Source: CAZEUZ01 sp964515805 (GTDB taxonomy: Bacteria > Pseudomonadota > Gammaproteobacteria > Pseudomonadales > Cellvibrionaceae). Taken from it: 16,134 nt of DNA. The notes below the pieces were generated by a model. That model was given only the letters and a program-made list of their open reading frames with translations, did no database searches and was not told the DNA's origin. Positions 5,369-12,066 of this stretch are shown here, piece after piece. A program made the translations under genes and the position numbers. Numbering within the stretch: position 1 is the stretch's first letter; every line of letters starts with the position of its first letter. The DNA lies in NCBI GenBank assembly GCA_964515805.1, contig CAZEUZ010000073.1, forward strand, positions 1 through 16,134. The letters run 5' to 3'.

Positions 5369-7432
5369 TTACTTAGGATGTGCGACATAATGTACTTTGC
5401 TAAGCTTCTCGACATTATAGTCGATCCTATTAAAAAAATTGTCTATGGTGTTTCGTTGATCTGTTTGTGAATGTCTCAGAAACTTTTTAATACAATGGCA
5501 TGTATTTGAATACAACGTTAGTTGAAACAAAACCACCGGCCTATGCTGGCGTAAAGTTTCTTGCATGCCCTCCAAGACTGCTCTCCAAGATTTTTCAACA
5601 TTAACTGCAATGATGCTAATGGGTTTATCCTGGAAGCGATAATTATCTAAGGTGATAGTTTGCGTCGTAGTGTTGTCGACGCAATCTTTACTTTCCAACG
5701 TGATGCGGTTTTTGATTTCCTGTTGGTACAGTGAATGGTTATATTGAAAACTATCGCGCAATTTTTGAGAATGTTCAAAGGCAATAATTTGACTACTGAT
5801 ATGTTGTTTGGTCAGGCTTATTGCAAGTAAAATCGATAACATGCCGACGTTGGCGCCGACATCGACGATAATATCGTTTCCCTTGATGTGTTTGAGCATT
5901 TCACCGATTATTCTATCCAGGCAGTGTTGGTAATAGAATGTCTTCCAAATGATTATTTTATGTTTGAGTTTTTCGGGGTAGTGATACTGGAAGGCGTAAC
6001 GTTGATTCAAACAGTCCACTTCAATAATGTTTAATTTTCTAACATTGCGGTAATACAGACTTTTTAGCAAGCAGGGTGGGATCTTAAGCAACCATGCACC
6101 AATCAAAATGGCGTTATTTCTAAGCATGATTTTAACGATTGAGCGGTAAGTCAATTTTCCCTGTTTGTTGGCATACATACGTGCGCTAGTCAGCGCTGAA
6201 TCCGCTAATGAGTTGCCCTCGCTTGAAGATACTTTCACATACATAAGGCGTGCGTCTTCAAGCAGTGTCAAATAATCAAATGTGCCGCGTTCAGTGAAGT
6301 AATCGCGCCTAAAACATAGGGCTTGGTCGCCGTAGGGTACACGACGTAGGTTACTGGCGACCCATGCAATGAAGCGTAATGCGCGATGTGGATTATCGTA
6401 GCGCAATCCAAAATGGCACCATTTAATATGGGCATTGTGAAAATTATCCTTAATCTTGCTATCCCAGTTTTCGGGCAGTAACGTATCGGCGTGGCAGAAT
6501 AAACTAAAACGTCCTGATGAACGCCGAAAGCCATAGTTCATTTGAAATGAACGCCCCAGCGATGGGATGACGAATAGATGTAATTTTACGTCGGCAAAAC
6601 GTTCTTTGAAGTCTGCGACTAACGCAACCGTATTGTCGCGGCTGCACCCATCGACGATAATGATTTCAATGCGATCAATCTCACTGGCAGTGGTAAGGGT
6701 GTGTTCCAGCATCCTGACAATATTGTCTGACTCATTTAACACAGGAATAATAACGGAAATGTCGACATAGCCTTCGATTAAGTGCTCCAAATCTAAAGCC
6801 TGTAGATCCTGTTCTTCATCGACATCAATTAGCCTTTTTTTCAATTGGTGGGCTTGGTTAAAATACGTTTGCATCAGTGAGAATGTCTGTTGCCCGACGT
6901 CATTTGCTCGGTAGTCGACAGAGGTAAAAACATCTCGATATTTCGGTAGACCAATTAAATAATAACCGCCGTCTTCCGTCAGCCCGATAACGGATTGGTT
7001 ATTTTCTACATAGGCAATTGCTTCATTAATCTGCGCTACCGATAGCTGTGGTATGTCTGAACTGACAATAATGAATTTATTGAGGCGTTGAGCAATGTAA
7101 CTGACGCGTTCACCAAAGGATAAGTCCGGTTGCTTGATAAATTGGACCGATTTGGTATCGACATCTGGGTAAAATGCTTTGCGCATGCTTTGTTCGCAAT
7201 CGGCGCCAGTATAATTTAAAACGATATTGACATTTTTAACGTAAGTTACCAGTGTGGCCAGTATGCCGTTTAACATATGACGGTGGATATGCGCAGCGGC
7301 ACCGTCGCCAATGCGCCAGGCAAGCCGTGTTTTTACTTTTCCAGGTTTGGGGAATCGTGAAAACAGCACAATGCTGATTTCGTGAGGTAGAGTGTTTGAC
7401 TGAAGCTGACTATCTGCTGTGGTCGATGACAT
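5369..7432 (-). CDS. Three-domain fusion: DUF2064-type transferase, GT2 glycosyltransferase and FkbM-like methyltransferase
   Basis: This 687-residue protein reads as three enzymes in one chain. Residues about 19-215 match the DUF2064 / rSAM-selenodomain-associated transferase 1 family (TIGR04282): FSRFPKPGKVKTRLA (24-38), SSDIPQL (124-130) and LTEDGGYYLIGL (151-162). Residues about 224-465 match the GT2 family known as transferase 2 (TIGR04283): ISVIIPVLNE (225-234), IVDGCSRDNTV (259-269), CHADT (313-317) in the usual nucleotide/metal site, GDQALCFRRDYF (368-379) and EDARL (392-396). Residues about 475-687 resemble an FkbM SAM-dependent methyltransferase, with DVGANVG at 524-530 and ITLDNY at 593-598. 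The first two families often occur as neighbours in other genomes, so their fusion fits a shared pathway for a sugar or arsenic/selenium-containing metabolite. No radical SAM partner is visible here. The methyltransferase acidic motif is altered (NVEK at 611-614). The ATG at 7432 has no clear ribosome site. Confidence 0.85.
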   Translation of the reverse strand: MSSTTADSQLQSNTLPHEISIVLFSRFPKPGKVKTRLAWRIGDGAAAHIHRHMLNGILATLVTYVKNVNIVLNYTGADCEQSMRKAFYPDVDTKSVQFIKQPDLSFGERVSYIAQRLNKFIIVSSDIPQLSVAQINEAIAYVENNQSVIGLTEDGGYYLIGLPKYRDVFTSVDYRANDVGQQTFSLMQTYFNQAHQLKKRLIDVDEEQDLQALDLEHLIEGYVDISVIIPVLNESDNIVRMLEHTLTTASEIDRIEIIIVDGCSRDNTVALVADFKERFADVKLHLFVIPSLGRSFQMNYGFRRSSGRFSLFCHADTLLPENWDSKIKDNFHNAHIKWCHFGLRYDNPHRALRFIAWVASNLRRVPYGDQALCFRRDYFTERGTFDYLTLLEDARLMYVKVSSSEGNSLADSALTSARMYANKQGKLTYRSIVKIMLRNNAILIGAWLLKIPPCLLKSLYYRNVRKLNIIEVDCLNQRYAFQYHYPEKLKHKIIIWKTFYYQHCLDRIIGEMLKHIKGNDIIVDVGANVGMLSILLAISLTKQHISSQIIAFEHSQKLRDSFQYNHSLYQQEIKNRITLESKDCVDNTTTQTITLDNYRFQDKPISIIAVNVEKSWRAVLEGMQETLRQHRPVVLFQLTLYSNTCHCIKKFLRHSQTDQRNTIDNFFNRIDYNVEKLSKVHYVAHPK

Positions 7433-7562
7433 AGAAGACTAACGTTGATATGATTATTTCACGCAACAGACTATAGCAGATATGACGGTTATTGGTTGTC
7501 AGTAGTCGATCCAAGTGATAGCTACTTAAATCATTATTAGCTGATACATGGTTATGCCTTCA

Positions 7563-7585
7563 TCCTTCGACAGACTCAGGATTCG
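7563..7585 (+). repeat. Candidate copy of a dispersed 'CCTTCGACAGGCTCAGGA'-type repeat
   Basis: The stretch TCCTTCGACAGACTCAGGA resembles a short intergenic repeat motif that recurs in many proteobacterial genomes (usual form CCTTCGACAGGCTCAGGA). Its ends, ATCCT and AGGAT at 7562-7582, are complementary and could form a small hairpin. No second copy is seen in the window. Identification rests on memory of the motif. Confidence 0.35.
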
Positions 7586-7607
7586 GGCTCAGCGCAATAA
7601 CGGCAAT

Positions 7608-7611
7608 AGGA
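7608..7611 (+). promoter_or_regulatory. Shine-Dalgarno that selects the PASTA protein start
   Basis: AGGA lies 8 bases before the ATG at 7620. The upstream in-frame ATG at 7548 has no such site and would force translation through the repeat-like sequence at 7563-7585, giving an N-terminus unlike a signal peptide. Confidence 0.7.
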
Positions 7612-7619
7612 AAAATGAT

Positions 7620-8219
7620 ATGTTGAATTTCGCGGCCATCTTGTTACTGATAATGCCGTCGGCAATATGGGCTCTGTCACCTGGTGATGAAATGCCCGAT
7701 TTTGTCGGTCAAACATATTACGGTGAATTACAAGATAAGTTAAAAACCCAGGGCTTTGACGTTACCTTCGTCGAAGGGAATAGGTCGGCAGCTGGGCGTA
7801 GCGGTGTGGTGACTGGGCAGATACCTGCTGCTGGTGAAAGCCTGCCCAAGGCTAATAAAAACGGTTTAATCCCGATTACCTTAACGATTGCTCCGATTCT
7901 GGTGGAAATACCCGATGTTGTCGGTATGACTTACCCACAAGCTCAAGTAAAGCTGTACGCTCGTGGTCTGACAAGCGCAAGATTTATTAAGGTAACGGAG
8001 TCGGGGGCGGGGTTGGTTGTCGATCAATTTCCTGCTTCCGAGATGAAAGTCGCTAAAGGAACAAGGGTAACCTTGACAGTGAACCAGACTTTACCGTTGG
8101 AAGATGACAATGATGGATGCATAAGCCAGGGCCAGACATGCGTCTGTGTTAATACAGGTTGGGAAAGATACTGCGATTATGGGCCTCACCGGAAGGGATT
8201 ATACTGTCAGTGCGATTGA
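7620..8219 (+). CDS. Secreted protein with two PASTA domains and a six-cysteine C-terminal tail
   Basis: From the ATG at 7620 the protein has 199 residues. Residues 1-18 form a signal peptide (hydrophobic core FAAILLLIMPSAIW, probable cleavage after Ala18), so it acts in the periplasm or outside the cell. Two PASTA repeats follow: about 24-92 (MPDFVGQTYYGELQDKL, then VVTGQIPAAGESL) and 94-156 (VEIPDVVGMTYPQAQVKL, then VVDQFPASEMKVAKGTRV). PASTA domains are best known from penicillin-binding proteins and Ser/Thr kinases of Gram-positive bacteria, where they sense or bind peptidoglycan. Here no kinase or transpeptidase domain is attached. The tail, 160-199, has Cys at 167, 174, 176, 185, 196 and 198, enough for three disulfides, after an acidic EDDND linker. 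The role is unknown; envelope binding is inference. The gene ends 13 bases from the converging clpS stop. Confidence 0.8.
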   Translation: MLNFAAILLLIMPSAIWALSPGDEMPDFVGQTYYGELQDKLKTQGFDVTFVEGNRSAAGRSGVVTGQIPAAGESLPKANKNGLIPITLTIAPILVEIPDVVGMTYPQAQVKLYARGLTSARFIKVTESGAGLVVDQFPASEMKVAKGTRVTLTVNQTLPLEDDNDGCISQGQTCVCVNTGWERYCDYGPHRKGLYCQCD

Positions 8220-8232
8220 ATATTTACCTCGA

Positions 8233-8598
8233 TTACCCGTCGTCACTTTCTACCGCTTGTATTTCACAGAGTAGTGGGTGTTCGTTTTCCTGAGCATATT
8301 GGTTTACCTGATCCGCTTTAGTTTCGGCAACATCCTGTGTGAAGATACCGCAGACAGCTTTGCCTGCAGTGTGTATTTCCAACATTATTTTGGTCGCTTT
8401 CTCACGATCCATGCCGAAAAATTTCTCCAGTACCTGCACCACAAACTCCATTGGGGTGTAGTCATCATTGAGCATAACCACCTTGTAAAGTGATGGCTTC
8501 TTTAATTTTGGTTTTGCCTCTTCTAGCGATAAACCGTCATCCGTGTAACGCTCATCATCATTACTGAGCTTTAGTGGATTATGATCAATAATAGCCAT
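8233..8598 (-). CDS. clpS: ATP-dependent Clp protease adaptor ClpS
   Basis: ClpS delivers N-degron substrates, those beginning with bulky hydrophobic residues, to the ClpAP protease in the cytoplasm. The protein has 121 residues against 106 in E. coli, the extra length being in the unstructured N-terminal arm. The core follows the E. coli sequence closely: LYKVVMLNDDYTPMEFVVQVL carries the Asn-Asp-Asp loop that binds the substrate amino group, EIHTAGKAVCGIFTQDVAETK carries the pocket His, and YAQENEHPLLC is at the end. clpA normally lies directly downstream of clpS, but here the downstream neighbour is the converging PASTA gene, so clpA must be elsewhere. A well-matched promoter lies upstream, and the gene is divergent from the pilin gene. 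Confidence 0.95.
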   Translation of the reverse strand: MAIIDHNPLKLSNDDERYTDDGLSLEEAKPKLKKPSLYKVVMLNDDYTPMEFVVQVLEKFFGMDREKATKIMLEIHTAGKAVCGIFTQDVAETKADQVNQYAQENEHPLLCEIQAVESDDG

Positions 8599-8639
8599 AT
8601 TAAATTTTGCCTGAAATCCCGATAAAGTAACCTTGCGGA

Positions 8640-8668
8640 ATAATATCTAATCACAAGTGAATTCTCAA
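8640..8668 (-). promoter_or_regulatory. Probable sigma-70 promoter of clpS
   Basis: On the minus strand, TTGAGA (8668-8663) is followed after exactly 17 bases by TATTAT (8645-8640). Each matches the consensus at five of six positions. Transcription would begin near 8633, giving a leader of about 35 bases before the clpS ATG at 8598. Confidence 0.55.
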
Positions 8669-8679
8669 ACCTGGAGCTG

Positions 8680-8706
8680 TTGACTATGTGTTGTATAGGG
8701 TACAAT
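8680..8706 (+). promoter_or_regulatory. Candidate sigma-70 promoter of the pilin and nuclease-helicase genes
   Basis: TTGACT (8680-8685) and TACAAT (8701-8706) each match the consensus at five of six positions, but the spacer is only 15 bases, shorter than ideal. It would start transcription near 8713, about 47 bases before the pilin ATG, and could serve the three genes that follow on the plus strand. Confidence 0.42.
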
Positions 8707-8747
8707 GACCAAAGGGTTGTTTAACTGAGGCCTCCAAAACTGTTCCA

Positions 8748-8755
8748 AGGAAGGA
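8748..8755 (+). promoter_or_regulatory. Strong Shine-Dalgarno of the minor pilin gene
   Basis: AAGGAAGG lies 4 to 8 bases before the ATG at 8760, depending on which AAGG is used. It is the clearest ribosome site in the window and fixes the pilin start six residues before the prepilin cleavage site. Confidence 0.6.
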
Positions 8756-8759
8756 TAGT

Positions 8760-9281
8760 ATGCGTATTAGGTACGGGTTTACCCTTATCGAGCTGTTATT
8801 TTCAATAGCCATTTTGGTCATTATTTTCTCATTAGTCGTTCCCGCCATTGATAACCTGCGTCTATTTTCTCAGTCTGCTGCCGCTACTCAAGAGTTAATG
8901 GCCATATTGAATTTTTCTCGGCAGCAGTCGGTGACTCGCAAGGTTTCGGTTGCTATTTGCCCTACTAGAAATAAAGTTGCCTGCGGCAACGACTGGCTCG
9001 ATCCGTTAATTATATTCCACGATGATAATGGCAACGGCTTGAGAGATACAGGAGAAAGTCTCTTGAGATACAGTGATATACTGAACCCTGGTGAAAAGTT
9101 AGTGTGGCGGTCTTCAGGCAGCCGGCGTTATATTCGCTATAAATTTAGAGGGGAAACTCGCAATCAGAACGGCCGCTTAAGTTACTGTTCAAAAAACAAT
9201 CAAATCATTACACAAATTATCATTTACCATACAGGCAGGGCTAGGGTTGCCAGCAAAACGGAAGTTAAACAACATTGTTAG
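8760..9281 (+). CDS. Type IV minor pilin / pseudopilin of the FimT-GspH family
   Basis: This 173-residue protein has a class III prepilin signal: a six-residue leader MRIRYG, then FTLIELL with the conserved Glu at position 5 of the mature protein. The leader peptidase PilD would cut after Gly6. The hydrophobic helix runs to about residue 33. The globular part has the GspH/FimT pattern: LNFSRQQSVTRKVSVAICP, then ACGNDW, then HDDNGNGLRDTGESLLRYSD. Family members are minor pilins that prime pilus assembly or bind DNA during uptake (FimT), or GspH/GspJ-like tips of type II secretion systems. No other pilus gene is near, so I favour a FimT/FimU-like single gene without assigning a symbol. It lies 42 bases before the AddB-like gene on the same strand. 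Confidence 0.88.
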   Translation: MRIRYGFTLIELLFSIAILVIIFSLVVPAIDNLRLFSQSAAATQELMAILNFSRQQSVTRKVSVAICPTRNKVACGNDWLDPLIIFHDDNGNGLRDTGESLLRYSDILNPGEKLVWRSSGSRRYIRYKFRGETRNQNGRLSYCSKNNQIITQIIIYHTGRARVASKTEVKQHC

Positions 9282-9323
9282 ACCCTAGTGCTGTATGAAT
9301 TATCCTACTGAAGACCGATTGAA

Positions 9324-12008
9324 ATGCAGTCTGGGCTCAAAGAGTTTTTTGAAAAAGCACAACATACAGATTCAATAGTGCTAACCCCCAATCGTCGATT
9401 GGTTCAGTTCTTACAAAATCAGTTTGACCTTTATCAATTATCCAAAGGGTCAAAAGCCTGGAACAGTTATCCTTCTTTTTTTATCAATGATTGGCTGCAA
9501 ACTCTCTGGCAGCGATTGCAACTGTATGAGCCTGCAAGCATACTGATGACAAAAAGTCAGGAACTTGCGATCTGGACTCGAGTGATAAAGACAACCAATA
9601 ACTCCGATCAATTGTTCAATCCTCAAGCGACCGCAGAAGTTGCAAGAAAGGCTTGGTACAGTCTCTGTCAATGGCGGTTGACAAAGACGGTTGTTGACAA
9701 CTCTGACTTTAATCAATGGTTAGAAAAATACCTCGCATTTTGTGCCCGTAAGCGGTTGATTGATTTGCCTTCAGCTATTGATGCATCATCTGAAGCACTG
9801 GCTCAAGGTCAATACGTTTTACCTAAACAACTGTATCTGTTTGCCTTCGACGATATAAACCCGCAGCTCCAACATCTAATTGCCGTTATTAAGGCTCGTG
9901 GCGTTCAAGTTGAAAAAGTAGATATTCAGTTATCGGAGTCTGCTGTAGATCGTGTGTTCCTTGATGATGGTGATGCCGAGCTGGCAGCCGCCGCCGCTTG
10001 GGCGGCAGAGATAGTCAACCGGCAACCTCAGGCAAGTGTTGGTATTGTCATACCTATGTTGTCCCAGCAGCGAGATAAAGTCGAGCGCATTTTCAACCAG
10101 GTTTTCGAGCCACAACAGCTACTGCCCCATAGCGCCAGACATGCCAACGGTTTTAATCTGTCGGCAGGAATGCCATTGTCGTCGACATCACCTGTCGTCG
10201 CGGCATTATCAGCGTTGGAATTGAATTTTCACAAATTAACCATAGGCCAGGTTAGCCAACTGCTGCTGTCTCCTTTTATTGGTATAGTGGATGAATTGCC
10301 GGTGAGAGCAGTTTTGGATGTCCAGTTGCGGGCAGAGTATTTGGAATTATCCGTCAACGATTTGTGCATGGTTCTGGTTGAATTTGGACAGCAATTTGGA
10401 GCAGAGAATCCAATAGCCGATCTGCATCGGCGACTGTGTAATTTTCAGCATCTTTCTATTTCTCATACAAAGCCATCGAAGAACCTTAACCAATCACCCA
10501 GCCGCTGGGCTCAGTTGTTTAGTCAACAATTGGATGCGTTGGGCTGGCCCGGCAACCGGTCGCCGGATACCATCGAATTTCAGCAACTGGAGTTATGGCA
10601 AAAAGTACTGTTGCAGCTTGCAAGTTTCGATGTGGTGTTTTCCGATATAGGCCTCACACATGCTATGGCATTATTACGGCGATTGGCGTTTGATACCCAT
10701 TTTCAACCGCAAACAGGGGATTCGCCAGTACAATTATTGGGATTGTTTGAGGCAGCAGGCATGCTGTTCGATTATTTATGGGTAATGCATCTCGATAGCG
10801 AATCCTGGCCTCCTCCCATCAACCCCAATCCGCTATTACCATTGGCCCTGCAAAAGTCAAAACAAATGCCGATGTCATCGGCTCTGCGAGAGCTTACATT
10901 AGCTAGACAATTGACCAGACGTTTGCAGTATTCGGCTTCACAGGTGATATTCAGCCACAGTGTAAGAGACGGTGATACCGTATTACATCCCAGCCCGTTG
11001 ATCGAATCGGTGCCGACAATACCGATAACACAGTTGCCGTGTTACCAAACAGTAAATTATTGGCAGACTGTTGCTGTTAACAGTGAGCTTGAACACTTTA
11101 ATGATGACTATGGTTCGCCTCTGGATACGGCAACAGCAATGGCTGGCGGGGTACAGATTCTCAAGAATCAGGCTGCCTGTCCGTTTCGTGCATTTGCCAT
11201 TCACCGTTTGCGAGCAAAGCCCATAGTGACTGTCCAGCCAGGATTATCGGCCGCTGAGCGCGGCAATCTGGTTCACAGTGCACTCGACAGTATTTGGCGC
11301 CATTTAAGCAACCATGAAGCACTGATCAAATTGTCAGACGACGCATTACAGCGCCTTATTTGGCAGAGTGTCAACCGTAGTTTTCAGGCTATCAATAGTG
11401 GTAAAACCAATACTGGAAGAACTATAGGGCCAAAGTTAAAACAGCTTGAAACAGACCGGCTTTGTGGATTGCTGCAGACGTGGATGGAACTGGAAAAACA
11501 GCGGGCGCCATTCAGCATTAAATCCACCGAGGTCAAAACATCGTTCATACTTTCTCAACTGCTTATTCATATTCGCTATGATCGCATTGATCAGTTAGTG
11601 GATGGCAGCTTGCTGGTCATTGACTATAAAACATCAAATACCGACATCCGTGATTGGACGGGTTCGCGTCCGAATGAGCCGCAGGTGCCTCTCTATGCAA
11701 TCGCCGGCCATCGACAACCTGTGTCTGCCGTCGCCTTCGGCCAACTGAACGTTGATCAAGTGGCCTTTAAAGGAATTAGCCATAGGCCGGACACCGCATC
11801 CGGATTACAGTCACCAACAACACTTGGAAATTTAGTATTGCCGAGCGATTGGCAGGCGATCCTGGCGCATTGGCGTGTAGTGCTGAGTGCACTGGCCGAC
11901 GAATTTACTACCGGTTATGCCGAAGTAAAACCTAAATACAACGGATCGACTTGCCGCTATTGTTCATTGCATAATTTTTGTAGGGTCAAGCAATTCAGTG
12001 ATAAGTAA
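9324..12008 (+). CDS. AddB-like PD-(D/E)XK nuclease with a probable iron-sulfur cluster (TIGR03623-type DNA repair protein)
   Basis: This 894-residue protein resembles the 'probable DNA repair protein' family TIGR03623, the AddB-like partner of an AddA-like helicase. The N-terminal half is helicase-like in layout but lacks a Walker A: VLTPNRRLVQFLQNQF stands where an ATP site would be, so it is probably a non-motor scaffold. The nuclease domain is C-terminal: RYDRIDQLVDGSLLVIDYK, with Asp767-Tyr-Lys769, then QVPLYAIA. Four cysteines fit the AddB 4Fe-4S pattern: Cys619 in NQAACPFRAFA, and Cys877-x2-Cys880-x5-Cys886 near the end. The cluster would pin the nuclease domain closed. Together with the next gene it should resect double-strand ends for RecA loading. 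Only 58 bases separate the two genes. The ATG at 9324 has a weak ribosome site. Confidence 0.85.
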   Translation: MQSGLKEFFEKAQHTDSIVLTPNRRLVQFLQNQFDLYQLSKGSKAWNSYPSFFINDWLQTLWQRLQLYEPASILMTKSQELAIWTRVIKTTNNSDQLFNPQATAEVARKAWYSLCQWRLTKTVVDNSDFNQWLEKYLAFCARKRLIDLPSAIDASSEALAQGQYVLPKQLYLFAFDDINPQLQHLIAVIKARGVQVEKVDIQLSESAVDRVFLDDGDAELAAAAAWAAEIVNRQPQASVGIVIPMLSQQRDKVERIFNQVFEPQQLLPHSARHANGFNLSAGMPLSSTSPVVAALSALELNFHKLTIGQVSQLLLSPFIGIVDELPVRAVLDVQLRAEYLELSVNDLCMVLVEFGQQFGAENPIADLHRRLCNFQHLSISHTKPSKNLNQSPSRWAQLFSQQLDALGWPGNRSPDTIEFQQLELWQKVLLQLASFDVVFSDIGLTHAMALLRRLAFDTHFQPQTGDSPVQLLGLFEAAGMLFDYLWVMHLDSESWPPPINPNPLLPLALQKSKQMPMSSALRELTLARQLTRRLQYSASQVIFSHSVRDGDTVLHPSPLIESVPTIPITQLPCYQTVNYWQTVAVNSELEHFNDDYGSPLDTATAMAGGVQILKNQAACPFRAFAIHRLRAKPIVTVQPGLSAAERGNLVHSALDSIWRHLSNHEALIKLSDDALQRLIWQSVNRSFQAINSGKTNTGRTIGPKLKQLETDRLCGLLQTWMELEKQRAPFSIKSTEVKTSFILSQLLIHIRYDRIDQLVDGSLLVIDYKTSNTDIRDWTGSRPNEPQVPLYAIAGHRQPVSAVAFGQLNVDQVAFKGISHRPDTASGLQSPTTLGNLVLPSDWQAILAHWRVVLSALADEFTTGYAEVKPKYNGSTCRYCSLHNFCRVKQFSDK

Positions 12009-12066
12009 ACAAGATAATGATAAATGAAATTTCAATTCATGGATTGGTTTGACGGATAGAGATTAA

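Noticed and set aside
8278..8493. Plus-strand ORF of 71 codons inside clpS
   Set aside because: It is the antisense shadow of a highly conserved gene.
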